A stretch of DNA of 38,817 bases from an uncultured Clostridia bacterium (GCA_944381435.1 CALWLD010000022.1:1-38817); one strand, 5' to 3'; counted from the first letter of the stretch, positions 1 through 7,293 are shown. Notes: generated by a model from the letters alone, not told the origin. Program-made: numbers and translations.

Positions 1-11
1 TGAAGTATTAG

Positions 12-39
12 AAATAAAAATAGAAGTGCTTTAAGCACT
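12..39 (-). terminator. Intrinsic terminator of the integrase-hydrolase unit
   Basis: A 6-bp stem (25-30 with 34-39) and a 3-nt loop are followed, in the minus direction, by a T-rich run (complement of 12-22). It lies just past the stop of the minus-strand hydrolase at 62, so it probably ends that transcript. Confidence 0.6.
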
Positions 40-61
40 CCATTTTTCAAGGTTTTTCTAT

Positions 62-766
62 TTATGATTTTAAATTTTTAGTTATAAATTCATTTATAAA
101 ATTAACGGTTATTTCTTGTTGTTCTTCTCTTGTTATAGTTCCCTTTCCATCATTTTTTTGATGTCCATAATTCCCAAACATAGAATGGTTACCACCTTTA
201 ATTTCTATCTCGTTATCTGTATTTTTTAATTTTTCTTTATTTAATATTAAATCTTCTGAGCCATATAAAACTATTGTTTCATCTAAAGGTATATCTCCAT
301 AAACATAAGCACCAAGTAAAATTACACCGTCTATTTTATCTAAATTTTTAGAAGCATAATAACTAGACATTGCTCCACCTAATGAATGCCCACCTATATA
401 CCAGTTTTCAATGTTAGGGTTGTTGGCTATGATATCATTTGCTACATCATAATTAAAGAATGCAAAGTTTAAAGGCATTTTAGGTAAGAAACATATATAA
501 CCTTGCTCCGTTAATTTATTTAATAAGGGTAGGTAAGATATATATTCCACCTTAGCACCAGGATAAAATATAATACCTGTATTAGAATCTGTTTCTGGAT
601 ATAAAGTTATAAGATTTTTTTCTTTTATTACATTTTCATTTGTTAAAATAGTCTTTGCTGTTTCATCTGCTTTATAATAATTTAAAGCATAGATTAAAAA
701 CGTAGTTATTGCCAATAAAACAATAAATACAATAGTTAATGAAAGCTTTTTTATTATTTTTTTCAT
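62..766 (-). CDS. Membrane-anchored alpha/beta hydrolase
   Basis: A 234-residue protein of the alpha/beta-hydrolase superfamily (Abhydrolase_5-like). Residues about 8-28 form one N-terminal hydrophobic segment after a lysine-rich start, so the enzyme is probably membrane-anchored with the catalytic domain outside the cell. The nucleophile elbow GHSLG puts the serine at residue 128; Asp172 (in GSEDL) and His194 (in GGNHS) fit the acid and histidine of the triad. The substrate cannot be read from sequence. The gene starts 13 bp after the integrase stop with SD AGGAGG in that gap, so the two are very likely co-transcribed. It has no obvious phage function and is best seen as cargo expressed in the lysogen. 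Family is secure, role unknown. Confidence 0.85.
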   Translation of the reverse strand: MKKIIKKLSLTIVFIVLLAITTFLIYALNYYKADETAKTILTNENVIKEKNLITLYPETDSNTGIIFYPGAKVEYISYLPLLNKLTEQGYICFLPKMPLNFAFFNYDVANDIIANNPNIENWYIGGHSLGGAMSSYYASKNLDKIDGVILLGAYVYGDIPLDETIVLYGSEDLILNKEKLKNTDNEIEIKGGNHSMFGNYGHQKNDGKGTITREEQQEITVNFINEFITKNLKS

Positions 767-779
767 ATATTCCTCCTAC

Positions 780-2255
780 TTAATGTTTCCAATCTATTTC
801 TATTGCATCATTAAATATTAAAATACGATTAATTATCTTATTTACAAAATTCTTTTTAACATCATTGCTTAAGTTTTCCCAGTCATCTAAATTCGGTATA
901 GTTATATTTGTAGGTTTTATTCTTTTTTCGTTTATAGTATTTAATATTTCTATTTTTTTATTGTCTAACTCAACTATCTTTTCATTTGCATATTTTAATA
1001 ATACATCATTAGCAGATGAAAGATTATTTATTATATTTTTGATTTCTTCTTCTATTTTATGTAGTTCAATTTTTAAGTTGTTTATTTCATTGTCATTTTC
1101 TATCTTTTTATCTGATAACTCTAAATTTTGAAAGTTTTTTACAAATAATTTTATTTCTTCAAAAACATAATTTTCTATTTCAAATAGATGATGTGTTTCT
1201 AATTTATCTATACAATTATTTGTTATATAACGCCCTGTGCAGTTTAAGTATTTTTTATCTTTATAAGTTTTTACTTGCATACTATAATTGCAATAACCAC
1301 ATTTTAATAAGCCTGTTAAAAAAGTGTGCTTGCCTTTACCTGTATTTTTTATTTGTACATTATTTTGTAATTTTAGTTGACATTTTAACCAAGTATCAGA
1401 ATCTATAACACCATCGTGATTACTAATTGATAATACCATATCTTCATAGCTTCTATATTTGTTACTACCTCTATCTCTTTTACCATATAGGGCACAACCT
1501 TTTTCACCTGTAAAATCTGTAATATCATTTGTAATAGTACATTTCTTAGATTTAAAAAAGTTATATATATCAGCATTTGCCTTTACATAAGCTGGGTTAT
1601 GCAAAATGCGACTTAGCTTGATGTTATTCCACATAGTGCCACTGTATTTATCTAATAGAGTTTTAGCTATTCCACCTAAAGAAGTATCTGTAGTAGCATA
1701 AAGATTATATATTTCTTTTACTATCTCTATATCTTTATTAGGCTCTAGTATTGAAAATTTTTTTGCATTTTTACTTACCTTTTTAATAGTATAACCAAAA
1801 GGGGCTGGACCTCCTAACCATACACCAGTTTTACCTCTGCTATAGTAGTTATCTCTTATTCTCTCTGCTATAGTTTCTCGCTCTAGTTGGGCAAATATCA
1901 TTATAATATATAACATTGCCTTACCAGTAGGGGTAGAGGTGTCAAACTTTTCATTTGCAGATATAAAAGATACTTTATGCTCTTCTAAAATATCCATAAT
2001 GTTAGAAAAATCTGTTATAGAACGGCTTATTCTATCTAATCTATATACTATTAATTGAGATATTTCTCCATTTTTTATATCTTCCATTAAAGCTTTAAAC
2101 TGTGGGCGTTCTGTATTTTTACCAGAAAAGCCTTTATCTTCATATATCTTAAACTGTTCATTTGTTTTTATTTCTTTTTTACATAGTTCTATTTGTGTTT
2201 CTATTGAAATACTGTCTTGCTTATCTATACTTTGTCTTGCATATATGGCTATCAT
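780..2255 (-). CDS. int: Large serine recombinase (phage integrase)
   Basis: A 491-residue large serine recombinase that would integrate and excise the phage by recombining attP and attB. The N-terminal resolvase domain (about 1-140) starts IAIYARQS with the catalytic serine at residue 9 and has the expected arginines (YRLDRISR). The recombinase domain follows from about 143 (GGPAPFGYTI), then a zinc beta-ribbon (about 315-345, CGYC then C..C) and a charged coiled coil (about 385-445) of the kind that controls synapsis. Length is normal. SD AAGGAG precedes the ATG. The attachment site is normally next to such a gene, but the downstream hydrolase is only 13 bp away, so the core is more likely upstream or beyond the hydrolase. 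Confidence 0.96.
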   Translation of the reverse strand: MIAIYARQSIDKQDSISIETQIELCKKEIKTNEQFKIYEDKGFSGKNTERPQFKALMEDIKNGEISQLIVYRLDRISRSITDFSNIMDILEEHKVSFISANEKFDTSTPTGKAMLYIIMIFAQLERETIAERIRDNYYSRGKTGVWLGGPAPFGYTIKKVSKNAKKFSILEPNKDIEIVKEIYNLYATTDTSLGGIAKTLLDKYSGTMWNNIKLSRILHNPAYVKANADIYNFFKSKKCTITNDITDFTGEKGCALYGKRDRGSNKYRSYEDMVLSISNHDGVIDSDTWLKCQLKLQNNVQIKNTGKGKHTFLTGLLKCGYCNYSMQVKTYKDKKYLNCTGRYITNNCIDKLETHHLFEIENYVFEEIKLFVKNFQNLELSDKKIENDNEINNLKIELHKIEEEIKNIINNLSSANDVLLKYANEKIVELDNKKIEILNTINEKRIKPTNITIPNLDDWENLSNDVKKNFVNKIINRILIFNDAIEIDWKH

Positions 2256-2285
2256 AAATTACTCCTTTATTTAGATTTATTTTTT

Positions 2286-2314
2286 ATTATATATTTTCAA
2301 GTAAAAAATGTAAA
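2286..2314 (-). promoter_or_regulatory. Promoter of the integrase-hydrolase unit
   Basis: On the minus strand, -35 TTTACA (complement of 2309-2314) and -10 TATAAT (complement of 2286-2291) with a 17-bp spacer, about 30 bp upstream of the integrase ATG. Confidence 0.7.
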
Positions 2315-2398
2315 GAAAAAGTTATTCTAAATAAAGACTTAGTTGATAGCAGGTCTTTTTGCTATAATAATTAACTATTTTAAGTTAATAACAAAATA

Positions 2399-2427
2399 TT
2401 TACTTTTTGTATAAAATGTGGTATATT
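2399..2427 (+). promoter_or_regulatory. Promoter of the zinc-ribbon/stalk-protein pair
   Basis: TTTACT (2399-2404), 17-bp spacer, TATATT (2422-2427), shortly upstream of the SD AGGTGGGAG of the small gene at 2450. Divergent from the integrase promoter. Confidence 0.6.
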
Positions 2428-2449
2428 TTAACAGAAAGGTGGGAGAATT

Positions 2450-2581
2450 ATGTTTTGTAGACAATGCGGTACACAAGTTAATGATGATGATAAATTTTGT
2501 AAGCATTGTGGTTTTAAATTAAAAGGGGAGAGTGATATTAAACAAGATATATTGGCAGAATTAGTATTTATAGGATTATAA
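2450..2581 (+). CDS. 43-residue zinc-ribbon protein
   Basis: Starts [20 protein letters not shown], a complete double CxxC zinc ribbon (DZR/zinc_ribbon_2 type) at residues 3-20, followed by about 20 residues without a recognisable domain. SD AGGTGGGAG and its own promoter support it. In larger proteins this module often sits at the N-terminus before a membrane segment; here the protein stops early, so it may be a stand-alone module or the stump of a longer gene. Three related ribbons occur in the peptidase gene at 4156-5208. Function unknown. Confidence 0.6.
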   Translation: MFCRQCGTQVNDDDKFCKHCGFKLKGESDIKQDILAELVFIGL

Positions 2582-2633
2582 AACAATTTATATAATTTAT
2601 ATTACTATTTTATAGTAAATAGGAGGAGATTTA

Positions 2634-3341
2634 ATGAAAAAATTATTTTATTTAAGTATTTTATCTTTATTGCTAATATTAATACCTAATTATACATTTG
2701 CTAATAATACAACACCCAGTAATTTAGCTATTGAGATTTCTAAAAAAGTAGATAAAAATATTAATGGAAAATATTCTTATGAAACGCAAGTTATAGTTGC
2801 TAATGGATATAATTTAAGACTTGAAGATGTTATTAACTATAATGATAGAACATATTTACCTGTAAGAAAGGTTTCAGAGGTTTTGAATTGTAAAATTAAA
2901 TATGATGAAGCCACAAAAATTGTTACAATAACAGGCGATAATGTTATTATAGAAATGCCTCAATTTAGTAATAAAGCAGTTGTTAATGGTAACATTGTTA
3001 ATATAGATGACAATAATACAAATATTAAATCTATTTTAATTGGAGGGACAACATATTTACCTTTAAGATTTTTAGCTAATACTTTAGATTATAATGTAGA
3101 ATATAATGTAACAGATAAAGTTATAACTCTTGATAAAATTGAAGATGTAGTTTATCATGATATAGATGAAATTTTGCCAAGTAAAATAGAAATGGAAATT
3201 GCAGAAAATGAATATCATAAAAAAGTAATTGAAGAACATTCTAATTTTCAAATTGTAGAGACAGGCCCTTCTAAAGAAGAACAAGATAAAATTGCTAAAC
3301 AGACAGAAGATGCAATACGTGAAATTTTTAATATGAATTAA
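2634..3341 (+). CDS. Secreted protein with copper-amine-oxidase-N (stalk) domain
   Basis: A 235-residue exported protein. Residues 1-23 are a signal peptide (lysines, hydrophobic core, FANN cleavage region). Residues about 57-155 contain two copies of the beta-rich 'stalk' unit (Cu_amine_oxidN1, PF07833), seen as NDRTYLPVRKVSEVLN and GGTTYLPLRFLANTLD. The C-terminus is charged and helical. Such domains are common in clostridial surface proteins, where they have no copper-oxidase activity and probably act as spacers or binding modules. SD AGGAGGAG precedes the ATG. It sits among lysogeny genes and looks like lysogen-expressed cargo acting at the cell surface. Confidence 0.8.
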   Translation: MKKLFYLSILSLLLILIPNYTFANNTTPSNLAIEISKKVDKNINGKYSYETQVIVANGYNLRLEDVINYNDRTYLPVRKVSEVLNCKIKYDEATKIVTITGDNVIIEMPQFSNKAVVNGNIVNIDDNNTNIKSILIGGTTYLPLRFLANTLDYNVEYNVTDKVITLDKIEDVVYHDIDEILPSKIEMEIAENEYHKKVIEEHSNFQIVETGPSKEEQDKIAKQTEDAIREIFNMN

Positions 3342-3346
3342 ATGAA

Positions 3347-3369
3347 AAGCATAGGTTAAACCTATGCTT
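3347..3369. terminator. Shared terminator between convergent genes
   Basis: A perfect 9-bp stem (3347-3355 with 3361-3369) and 5-nt loop between the stop of the stalk protein (3341) and the overlapping stop of the minus-strand lipoprotein (3368). Moderate T-rich runs on both sides fit bidirectional use. Confidence 0.7.
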
Positions 3370-3952
3370 ATCTTATTGTTAATTTATATTCTTCATTTTC
3401 TATATTAAAAATTAGAAATAAAGGTGCTTCTTTATTATTTTTAACTTCTTCAGGACAATCTATTATATAATGAATGTTTTGTGTAGATAAAGGGTCAATG
3501 AGAGTTATGTTTGAGTACGTAAATCCTGAACTTTTATCTTCAACTGTAGAAAAACCATAATAAGTGTAACCTTCATTATAGTCAGCAGTAATGTCTAGTG
3601 CCTCATCACAATAAATAGCTTGTTTTTCTAAATTTTTAACACTTGTAGAAATATGTATATATATTTTCCCTTCATCAGCTTCATAATAATTATAGTATCC
3701 ATCTCTTTTAGGTGGAAGGACTTCTTTTACTAATTCTACACTGTTTACAGTTATTTCTTTATTTTCAGTTTTTATAGTATCTCCTATATTTAATGTTTTG
3801 TATTCGGGTTTCTTTTCAGTTGTTGTTTCAGTAGTTTCTGATGAAGTTATTTCAGATTTTTCAACAATTTGTTGATTTGTTTTGTTTTGAGTGTCATTAC
3901 AACCAACTAGAATACAACAAATTATACCTAAATTTAATAGTTTTCTTTTCAT
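3368..3952 (-). CDS. DUF4352-like lipoprotein
   Basis: A 194-residue lipoprotein. The signal peptide ends in a lipobox with the lipidated cysteine at residue 18 (ILVGC). A Ser/Thr/Glu-rich linker (about 30-50) leads to an immunoglobulin-like domain that resembles DUF4352 (LNIGDTIKTENKEITVNSVE, then a beta-rich region to the end). Proteins of this type sit on the outer face of the Gram-positive membrane; their ligands are mostly unknown. SD AGGAG precedes the ATG and a consensus promoter lies upstream. Expression is separate from the repressor operon because a terminator lies between them. Probable lysogen-expressed surface cargo. Confidence 0.75.
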   Translation of the reverse strand: MKRKLLNLGIICCILVGCNDTQNKTNQQIVEKSEITSSETTETTTEKKPEYKTLNIGDTIKTENKEITVNSVELVKEVLPPKRDGYYNYYEADEGKIYIHISTSVKNLEKQAIYCDEALDITADYNEGYTYYGFSTVEDKSSGFTYSNITLIDPLSTQNIHYIIDCPEEVKNNKEAPLFLIFNIENEEYKLTIR

Positions 3953-3985
3953 AATAAATACTCCTAAAAAAATAATTTTAATGAA

Positions 3986-4014
3986 ATTTTACATTAAAAT
4001 ACAATTTTTGTCAA
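3986..4014 (-). promoter_or_regulatory. Promoter of the lipoprotein gene
   Basis: On the minus strand, TTGACA (complement of 4009-4014), 17-bp spacer, TAAAAT (complement of 3986-3991), about 34 bp before the lipoprotein ATG. Confidence 0.7.
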
Positions 4015-4015
4015 G

Positions 4016-4046
4016 AAAAAACCTACTATAATTGATTATAGTAGGT
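4016..4046 (-). terminator. Terminator of the repressor-peptidase operon
   Basis: A perfect 10-bp stem (4021-4030 with 4037-4046) and 6-nt loop, followed in the minus direction by T5 (complement of 4016-4020). It ends the operon containing 4156-5208 and slightly overlaps the T-tract side of the lipoprotein promoter. The 110 bp from here to 4156 holds no gene that I can support. Confidence 0.75.
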
Positions 4047-4155
4047 TTAAAATTATAAATTTATAACTTGTTATTTATAAAATCTTTAAAATTATTATGT
4101 ACTTGTTGCTCTAAATGACTTGTATTTATTATTTAAGCATACTAAACAAACACAA

Positions 4156-5208
4156 CTAGAATGGTAAATTATCATCATTTGTAAAATCAATATCTTTAAA
4201 ATCTTCTTCAATACTAAATTGGCTTAATTCAATCTCCCAATTATCTAATTTTTCATCCTTAAAAAATACAGATTTTTCACCACATATATTACAATATCTT
4301 GCATTATAAGGTAAAGAATTAGTTCTATTTTCGCATTTATTGTTAGTACACAGATTTCTCAAATCTTTTCCACAAATATGGCAAAAATTTGAATTTTCTA
4401 TTATATTTTCATTTTCACAGTTATCGCATCTTACATATTTGTAATTACTATATTCCATAATATTATTTTGTACCTCCATAAAATTTATGAGATCTAATAA
4501 TGTATAGTTCCAATAATTCCCACATATATAGCATATGTTTGAACATGATATGTCAGAATTATGGCAAACTTCACAATATTTATATCCATATATTTTTATC
4601 AGCTCTATATTTTTATTATAGGGGTGTTTTTTATCATAATTTATTAAATTTAATCTAATATTAGAGGCTTGTCTACTTATTTTAAAGGTTTCACTAATAG
4701 TTTTTATATTAATTGGATTAATACTAAAATTATTAATTACTTTTTTTAGTAGTGGGTAGGGACATAATAAATTTCTAGCAAATGTGTCAGCTTCTTTTTC
4801 TAAAATAGAGTATGATTTTTTGTTTAAACCATATCTGTGTATTTCAGTTTCTTTAAAGTCTTTAAGATGCCCTAAGTAAATATGACCTATTTCATGAGCT
4901 ATTGTAAATCTTATTCTTTCATCTGTATTTGTATTTAGATCATCATTGTATGATATAGAATATATGAACTCATTATTCTCTATTTTTAAATGAGTTTGCC
5001 CATCATCACTTTGTAGAGTTTTACATACATCTTCAATAGTACAGCTAAAAGAAGATGCAATTTCAGAGTATTTTGTTATACCCCATTTATTATTAGATAT
5101 TATATTTAATAAATTTATTGGGTAAGAAGTTATATTATTATTTGTTATAAATTCATAAACTTTTTCTAAAACATATTTATATCTTGGTGTATTTGGTATT
5201 TTACTCAT
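4156..5208 (-). CDS. ImmA/IrrE-type metallopeptidase with three zinc ribbons
   Basis: A 350-residue protein with an ImmA/IrrE (PF06114) zinc-peptidase domain: HEIGH at residues 105-109 and the downstream EKEADTFA glutamate helix near 138. In ICEBs1, ImmA cleaves the repressor ImmR to induce the element; the same role is likely here because the gene overlaps the repressor gene by 8 bp. The C-terminal half is unusual: three CxxC/CxxC zinc-ribbon pairs (CEVC..CYICG, CDNC..CHICG, and a CTNNKC..CNICG unit) in place of a short tail. They could sense the inducing signal, bind nucleic acid or bind the repressor. Start ATG overlaps the repressor stop, implying translational coupling. Confidence 0.88.
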   Translation of the reverse strand: MSKIPNTPRYKYVLEKVYEFITNNNITSYPINLLNIISNNKWGITKYSEIASSFSCTIEDVCKTLQSDDGQTHLKIENNEFIYSISYNDDLNTNTDERIRFTIAHEIGHIYLGHLKDFKETEIHRYGLNKKSYSILEKEADTFARNLLCPYPLLKKVINNFSINPINIKTISETFKISRQASNIRLNLINYDKKHPYNKNIELIKIYGYKYCEVCHNSDISCSNICYICGNYWNYTLLDLINFMEVQNNIMEYSNYKYVRCDNCENENIIENSNFCHICGKDLRNLCTNNKCENRTNSLPYNARYCNICGEKSVFFKDEKLDNWEIELSQFSIEEDFKDIDFTNDDNLPF

Positions 5209-5551
5209 TTTGTTTTTTAGCTTTTTCGATTAAAAAATCTATCATATCTTTAGCAATTTTTTGATCATCTTCTGAAAGTTTTTTCATACTTCGGGCAACT
5301 GTTCTAATTATAGGATTATCTTCATTTTGATCATCTTTTAAACCTAAAAATTCACTAACGGATAAATCTAAACTTTTAGAAAGTATTTCTAGTTTATCAA
5401 GTGGGATATTTGAAATTCCACCAGTTTCATATCTTTGTAATGTCGATTTACTTAAACCTGTTTTATTTGATAAAGCTTCTAAAGACAACCCTAATTCTTC
5501 TCTTCTAGATTTTATTTTTAACGCTATACAGTTTAATTCCTTTTCATTCAT
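5201..5551 (-). CDS. CI-like XRE-family repressor
   Basis: A 116-residue repressor. Residues about 9-65 are an XRE/lambda-cI helix-turn-helix (RREELGLSLEALSNKTGLSK then STLQRYETG). The C-terminal part is short and acidic, with no LexA/CI-type self-cleavage domain, which fits control by the adjacent ImmA-like peptidase. A reading frame extends upstream to 5638, but the ATG at 5551 has SD GGGAGGTG and lies just downstream of a good promoter, so the longer version would start upstream of the promoter and is rejected. Expected to bind the GCAAC-containing operators at 5595-5685. Confidence 0.9.
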   Translation of the reverse strand: MNEKELNCIALKIKSRREELGLSLEALSNKTGLSKSTLQRYETGGISNIPLDKLEILSKSLDLSVSEFLGLKDDQNEDNPIIRTVARSMKKLSEDDQKIAKDMIDFLIEKAKKQNE

Positions 5552-5572
5552 TATAAGCACCTCCCTGAAAGA

Positions 5573-5600
5573 AGTATACCATATTTTTTTAAAAATGCAA
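5573..5600 (-). promoter_or_regulatory. Repressor promoter
   Basis: Minus strand TTGCAT (complement of 5595-5600), 16-bp spacer, TATACT (complement of 5573-5578). The -35 hexamer lies inside the left half-site of the inverted repeat at 5595-5624, so the repressor or Cro can act on it directly. The leader would be only about 15 nt. Confidence 0.75.
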
Positions 5601-5624
5601 CAAAAATTTATAAAAAAGTTGCAT
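5595..5624. promoter_or_regulatory. Inverted-repeat operator in the switch region
   Basis: ATGCAAC at 5595-5601 and GTTGCAT at 5618-5624 form a perfect 7-bp inverted repeat with a 16-bp gap. The left arm overlaps the repressor -35 and the right arm ends 8 bp before the early -35. The same half-site in the form ACGCAAC recurs at 5676-5682 and 5909-5915. Confidence 0.65.
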
Positions 5625-5631
5625 AAATAGG

Positions 5632-5660
5632 TTGACAAAATAAAAAAAGAGTGATATTAT
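5632..5660 (+). promoter_or_regulatory. Early (lytic) promoter
   Basis: TTGACA (5632-5637), 17-bp spacer, TATTAT (5655-5660). It faces the Cro-like and antirepressor genes and is bracketed by candidate operators on both sides. Confidence 0.85.
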
Positions 5661-5664
5661 AACA

Positions 5665-5685
5665 ATATCCCAAATACGCAACAAA
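5665..5685 (+). repeat. 21-bp direct repeat, copy 1 (candidate operator)
   Basis: Exact 21-bp copy of 5898-5918, containing ACGCAAC. It lies at the expected transcription start of the early promoter and just before the SD of the Cro-like gene. Confidence 0.8.
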
Positions 5686-5698
5686 GGAGGGTTATATT

Positions 5699-5923
5699 TT
5701 GGTAAATACTAAAAAGATTAAGGCTTTGTTAATAGAAAAGGATTATTCTAGAGCAGAAATATCAAATATATTGGGTATTAGTACAAATTCTTTTAGCAGA
5801 AAAATTAATAACAAGTCTCAATTTACTTTAAATGAAGTATTTTTATTAAAGAATACTTTGGGTATAAAAGACATAGAAAAAGTTTTTTTTATAGATGATA
5901 TCCCAAATACGCAACAAATGTAA
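5699..5923 (+). CDS. Cro-like HTH regulator
   Basis: A 74-residue protein that is essentially one XRE-type helix-turn-helix (YSRAEISNILGISTNSFSRK), the size and place of a Cro-like lytic regulator. The start is a TTG at 5699, 7 nt after the strong SD AAAGGAGGG; no ATG is better placed. The last codons (encoding IPNTQQM) are the second copy of the 21-bp repeat, so the coding end doubles as a putative operator for the next gene. Confidence 0.85.
   Translation: MVNTKKIKALLIEKDYSRAEISNILGISTNSFSRKINNKSQFTLNEVFLLKNTLGIKDIEKVFFIDDIPNTQQM
5898..5918 (+). repeat. 21-bp direct repeat, copy 2 (inside the Cro-like gene)
   Basis: Exact copy of 5665-5685, at the 3' end of the Cro-like gene and 29 bp before the antirepressor ATG. 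Confidence 0.8.
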
Positions 5924-5946
5924 ATTTAATATAAGGAGATAATGTA

Positions 5947-6693
5947 ATGAATAATATAGAATTATTTAAAAATGAAAGCTTTGGAGAAGTAAGAACAATA
6001 ATAGAAAATGAACAAGTATTATTTTGTGCAAAAGATGTAGCTAGTGCTTTAGGGTATAGTAATACAAATAAAGCGATTAATGACCATTGTAAAAAGCCTG
6101 TTATGATATGGGGTAACGATTCGTTAGGTCGCCAACAAGAAACAAAGTTTATACCAGAAAGTGATGTATATAGATTAATAGTAAAATCTAAACTGCCACA
6201 AGCAGAAGAGTTTGAAAGATGGTTATTTGAAGAGGTATTACCTAGCATAAGAAAACACGGAGGATATTTAACACCACAAAAGATAGAAGAGGCTTTATTA
6301 AACCCTGATACACTAATACAGTTAGCTACAACATTAAAAGAAGAACAAGAAAAAAATAAGAAGTTGTTGATAAAAAACAGTGAATTAACTGTTGATAATC
6401 AAATAATGAAGCCTAAAGCAGAATACTTTGATGAATTAGTAGATAGAAATTTATTAACTAATATTAGAGAAACAGCTAAACAACTTAAGATAGGTGAAAA
6501 ATTATTTGTTAAATTTCTTTTAGATAAAAAATATCTATATAGAGATAAAAAAGGAAAGTTAACACCGTATGCTGATAAGAATAAAGGTTTATTTGAATTA
6601 AAAGAGTGCTTTAACGAAAAAACTAAATGGGCTGGCACTCAAACATTAATAACACCTAAAGGTAGAGAAACTTTTAGACTATTATTGTTATAA
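5947..6693 (+). CDS. BRO/ANT-domain antirepressor
   Basis: A 248-residue phage antirepressor. Residues about 1-105 are a BRO-N domain (LFCAKDVASALGYSNTNKAI, then the FERWLFEEVLPSIRKHGGY signature). A coiled-coil linker (about 130-150) leads to a C-terminal ANT domain (about 150-245, PKAEYFDELVD.., ending in TLITPKGRE). BRO-N binds DNA and ANT domains act in antirepression, so it should help release the repressor during lytic growth. SD AAGGAG precedes the ATG. It follows the Cro-like gene by 23 bp and is probably part of the early operon. Confidence 0.92.
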   Translation: MNNIELFKNESFGEVRTIIENEQVLFCAKDVASALGYSNTNKAINDHCKKPVMIWGNDSLGRQQETKFIPESDVYRLIVKSKLPQAEEFERWLFEEVLPSIRKHGGYLTPQKIEEALLNPDTLIQLATTLKEEQEKNKKLLIKNSELTVDNQIMKPKAEYFDELVDRNLLTNIRETAKQLKIGEKLFVKFLLDKKYLYRDKKGKLTPYADKNKGLFELKECFNEKTKWAGTQTLITPKGRETFRLLLL

Positions 6694-6737
6694 AAATTGT
6701 TACAGTACATTGAAAATTTAATAAGGGGGGTGATTTT

Positions 6738-6866
6738 ATGGAATGGCGAAGATTTGAAGTTATTGATAAAAATAATGAGGATAAGTTGATTAGCTTATTA
6801 AATGAGAAGGAGATAAGTAGAAAAGATTTAATTTTAATCTTCTCTACTTTAAAAATTAGAGAATAG
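6738..6866 (+). CDS. Small hypothetical protein (42 aa)
   Basis: Starts MEWRRFEVIDKNNEDK, charged and probably helical, no family recognised. A very strong SD (AGGGGGGTGAT) precedes the ATG. Its end overlaps by 11 bp the end of the convergent gene 6856-7161. Confidence 0.5.
   Translation: MEWRRFEVIDKNNEDKLISLLNEKEISRKDLILIFSTLKIRE
6815..6849. other. Long hairpin at the convergent gene junction
   Basis: A 14-bp stem with one mismatch (6815-6828 with 6836-6849) and 7-nt loop, inside the 3' end of the 42-aa gene and just past the stop of the minus-strand gene. Neither side has a strong T-run, so a terminator role is weakly supported; it may also limit read-through between the convergent genes. 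Confidence 0.4.
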
Positions 6867-7161
6867 GTATATCCTTCATATTTTCATATTTGTTAGTTAG
6901 ATAATTTAAATAATCTTTTAGAGATTCTTTACTTTTAACATTATCAATTTGTTCAATTACCTGTCTATATGGTGACCAAACATAAATATGGCAATTAAAG
7001 TTAGGCTTATTAGGTAAGTTAAGTCCAGATATCTCAATATTAATTCTATTTTTGAATTCTGTATATATGACTTCTTCTAAGTCGATTGTTCTAATAACAT
7101 ATGGCTCACCTAAATACATCAAAGTTTCTTTAATACGTTTGGTTAAATGTTTGTTAGCCAT
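6856..7161 (-). CDS. Opposite-strand hypothetical protein (101 aa) in the early region
   Basis: Starts MANKHLTKRIKETLMYLGEP, no family recognised; mixed alpha/beta composition, no membrane segment. SD AAGGAGGTG is excellent and a consensus promoter on the same strand lies at 7229-7257, so it is a real gene although all its neighbours are on the plus strand. That arrangement suggests expression in the lysogen, independent of the early promoter. A 12-bp inverted repeat overlaps its promoter spacer and its SD region (7171-7182 and 7234-7245), which fits negative autoregulation or control by another factor. Confidence 0.7.
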   Translation of the reverse strand: MANKHLTKRIKETLMYLGEPYVIRTIDLEEVIYTEFKNRINIEISGLNLPNKPNFNCHIYVWSPYRQVIEQIDNVKSKESLKDYLNYLTNKYENMKDIPIL

Positions 7162-7170
7162 ACATACACC

Positions 7171-7245
7171 TCCTTTTCTTGTGTATTTCCATATAATAAA
7201 ATGGCAGTTTTAAAATATGGATACTAAAATTATACAAGAAAAGGA
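7171..7245. promoter_or_regulatory. Inverted repeat over the SD and promoter of the opposite-strand gene
   Basis: TCCTTTTCTTGT at 7171-7182 and its exact reverse complement at 7234-7245. One arm is the SD region, the other the -10/-35 spacer, so a dimeric regulator bound to both could form a loop. Confidence 0.45.
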
Positions 7246-7257
7246 ATATGTTTACAA
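7229..7257 (-). promoter_or_regulatory. Promoter of the opposite-strand gene
   Basis: Minus strand TTGTAA (complement of 7252-7257), 17-bp spacer, TATAAT (complement of 7229-7234). Confidence 0.75.
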
Positions 7258-7293
7258 TATATATTGAAAATTTAATATGAAGGAGTGATTATT

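Noticed and set aside
2332-2375. Terminator or attachment-site core between the divergent integrase and zinc-ribbon promoters
   Set aside because: Two weak overlapping 6-bp stems are visible, but without a second copy or empty site for comparison no att call can be supported.
4065-4135. Possible short minus-strand coding remnant ending before the repressor-operon terminator
   Set aside because: Only about 20 codons after a stop, no start or SD; could be chance in A/T-rich DNA.
5552-5638. Longer N-terminus for the CI-like repressor
   Set aside because: It would start upstream of the repressor promoter and cross the operator; the extra residues are Phe/Cys-rich and unlike a protein start, while ATG 5551 has a strong SD.
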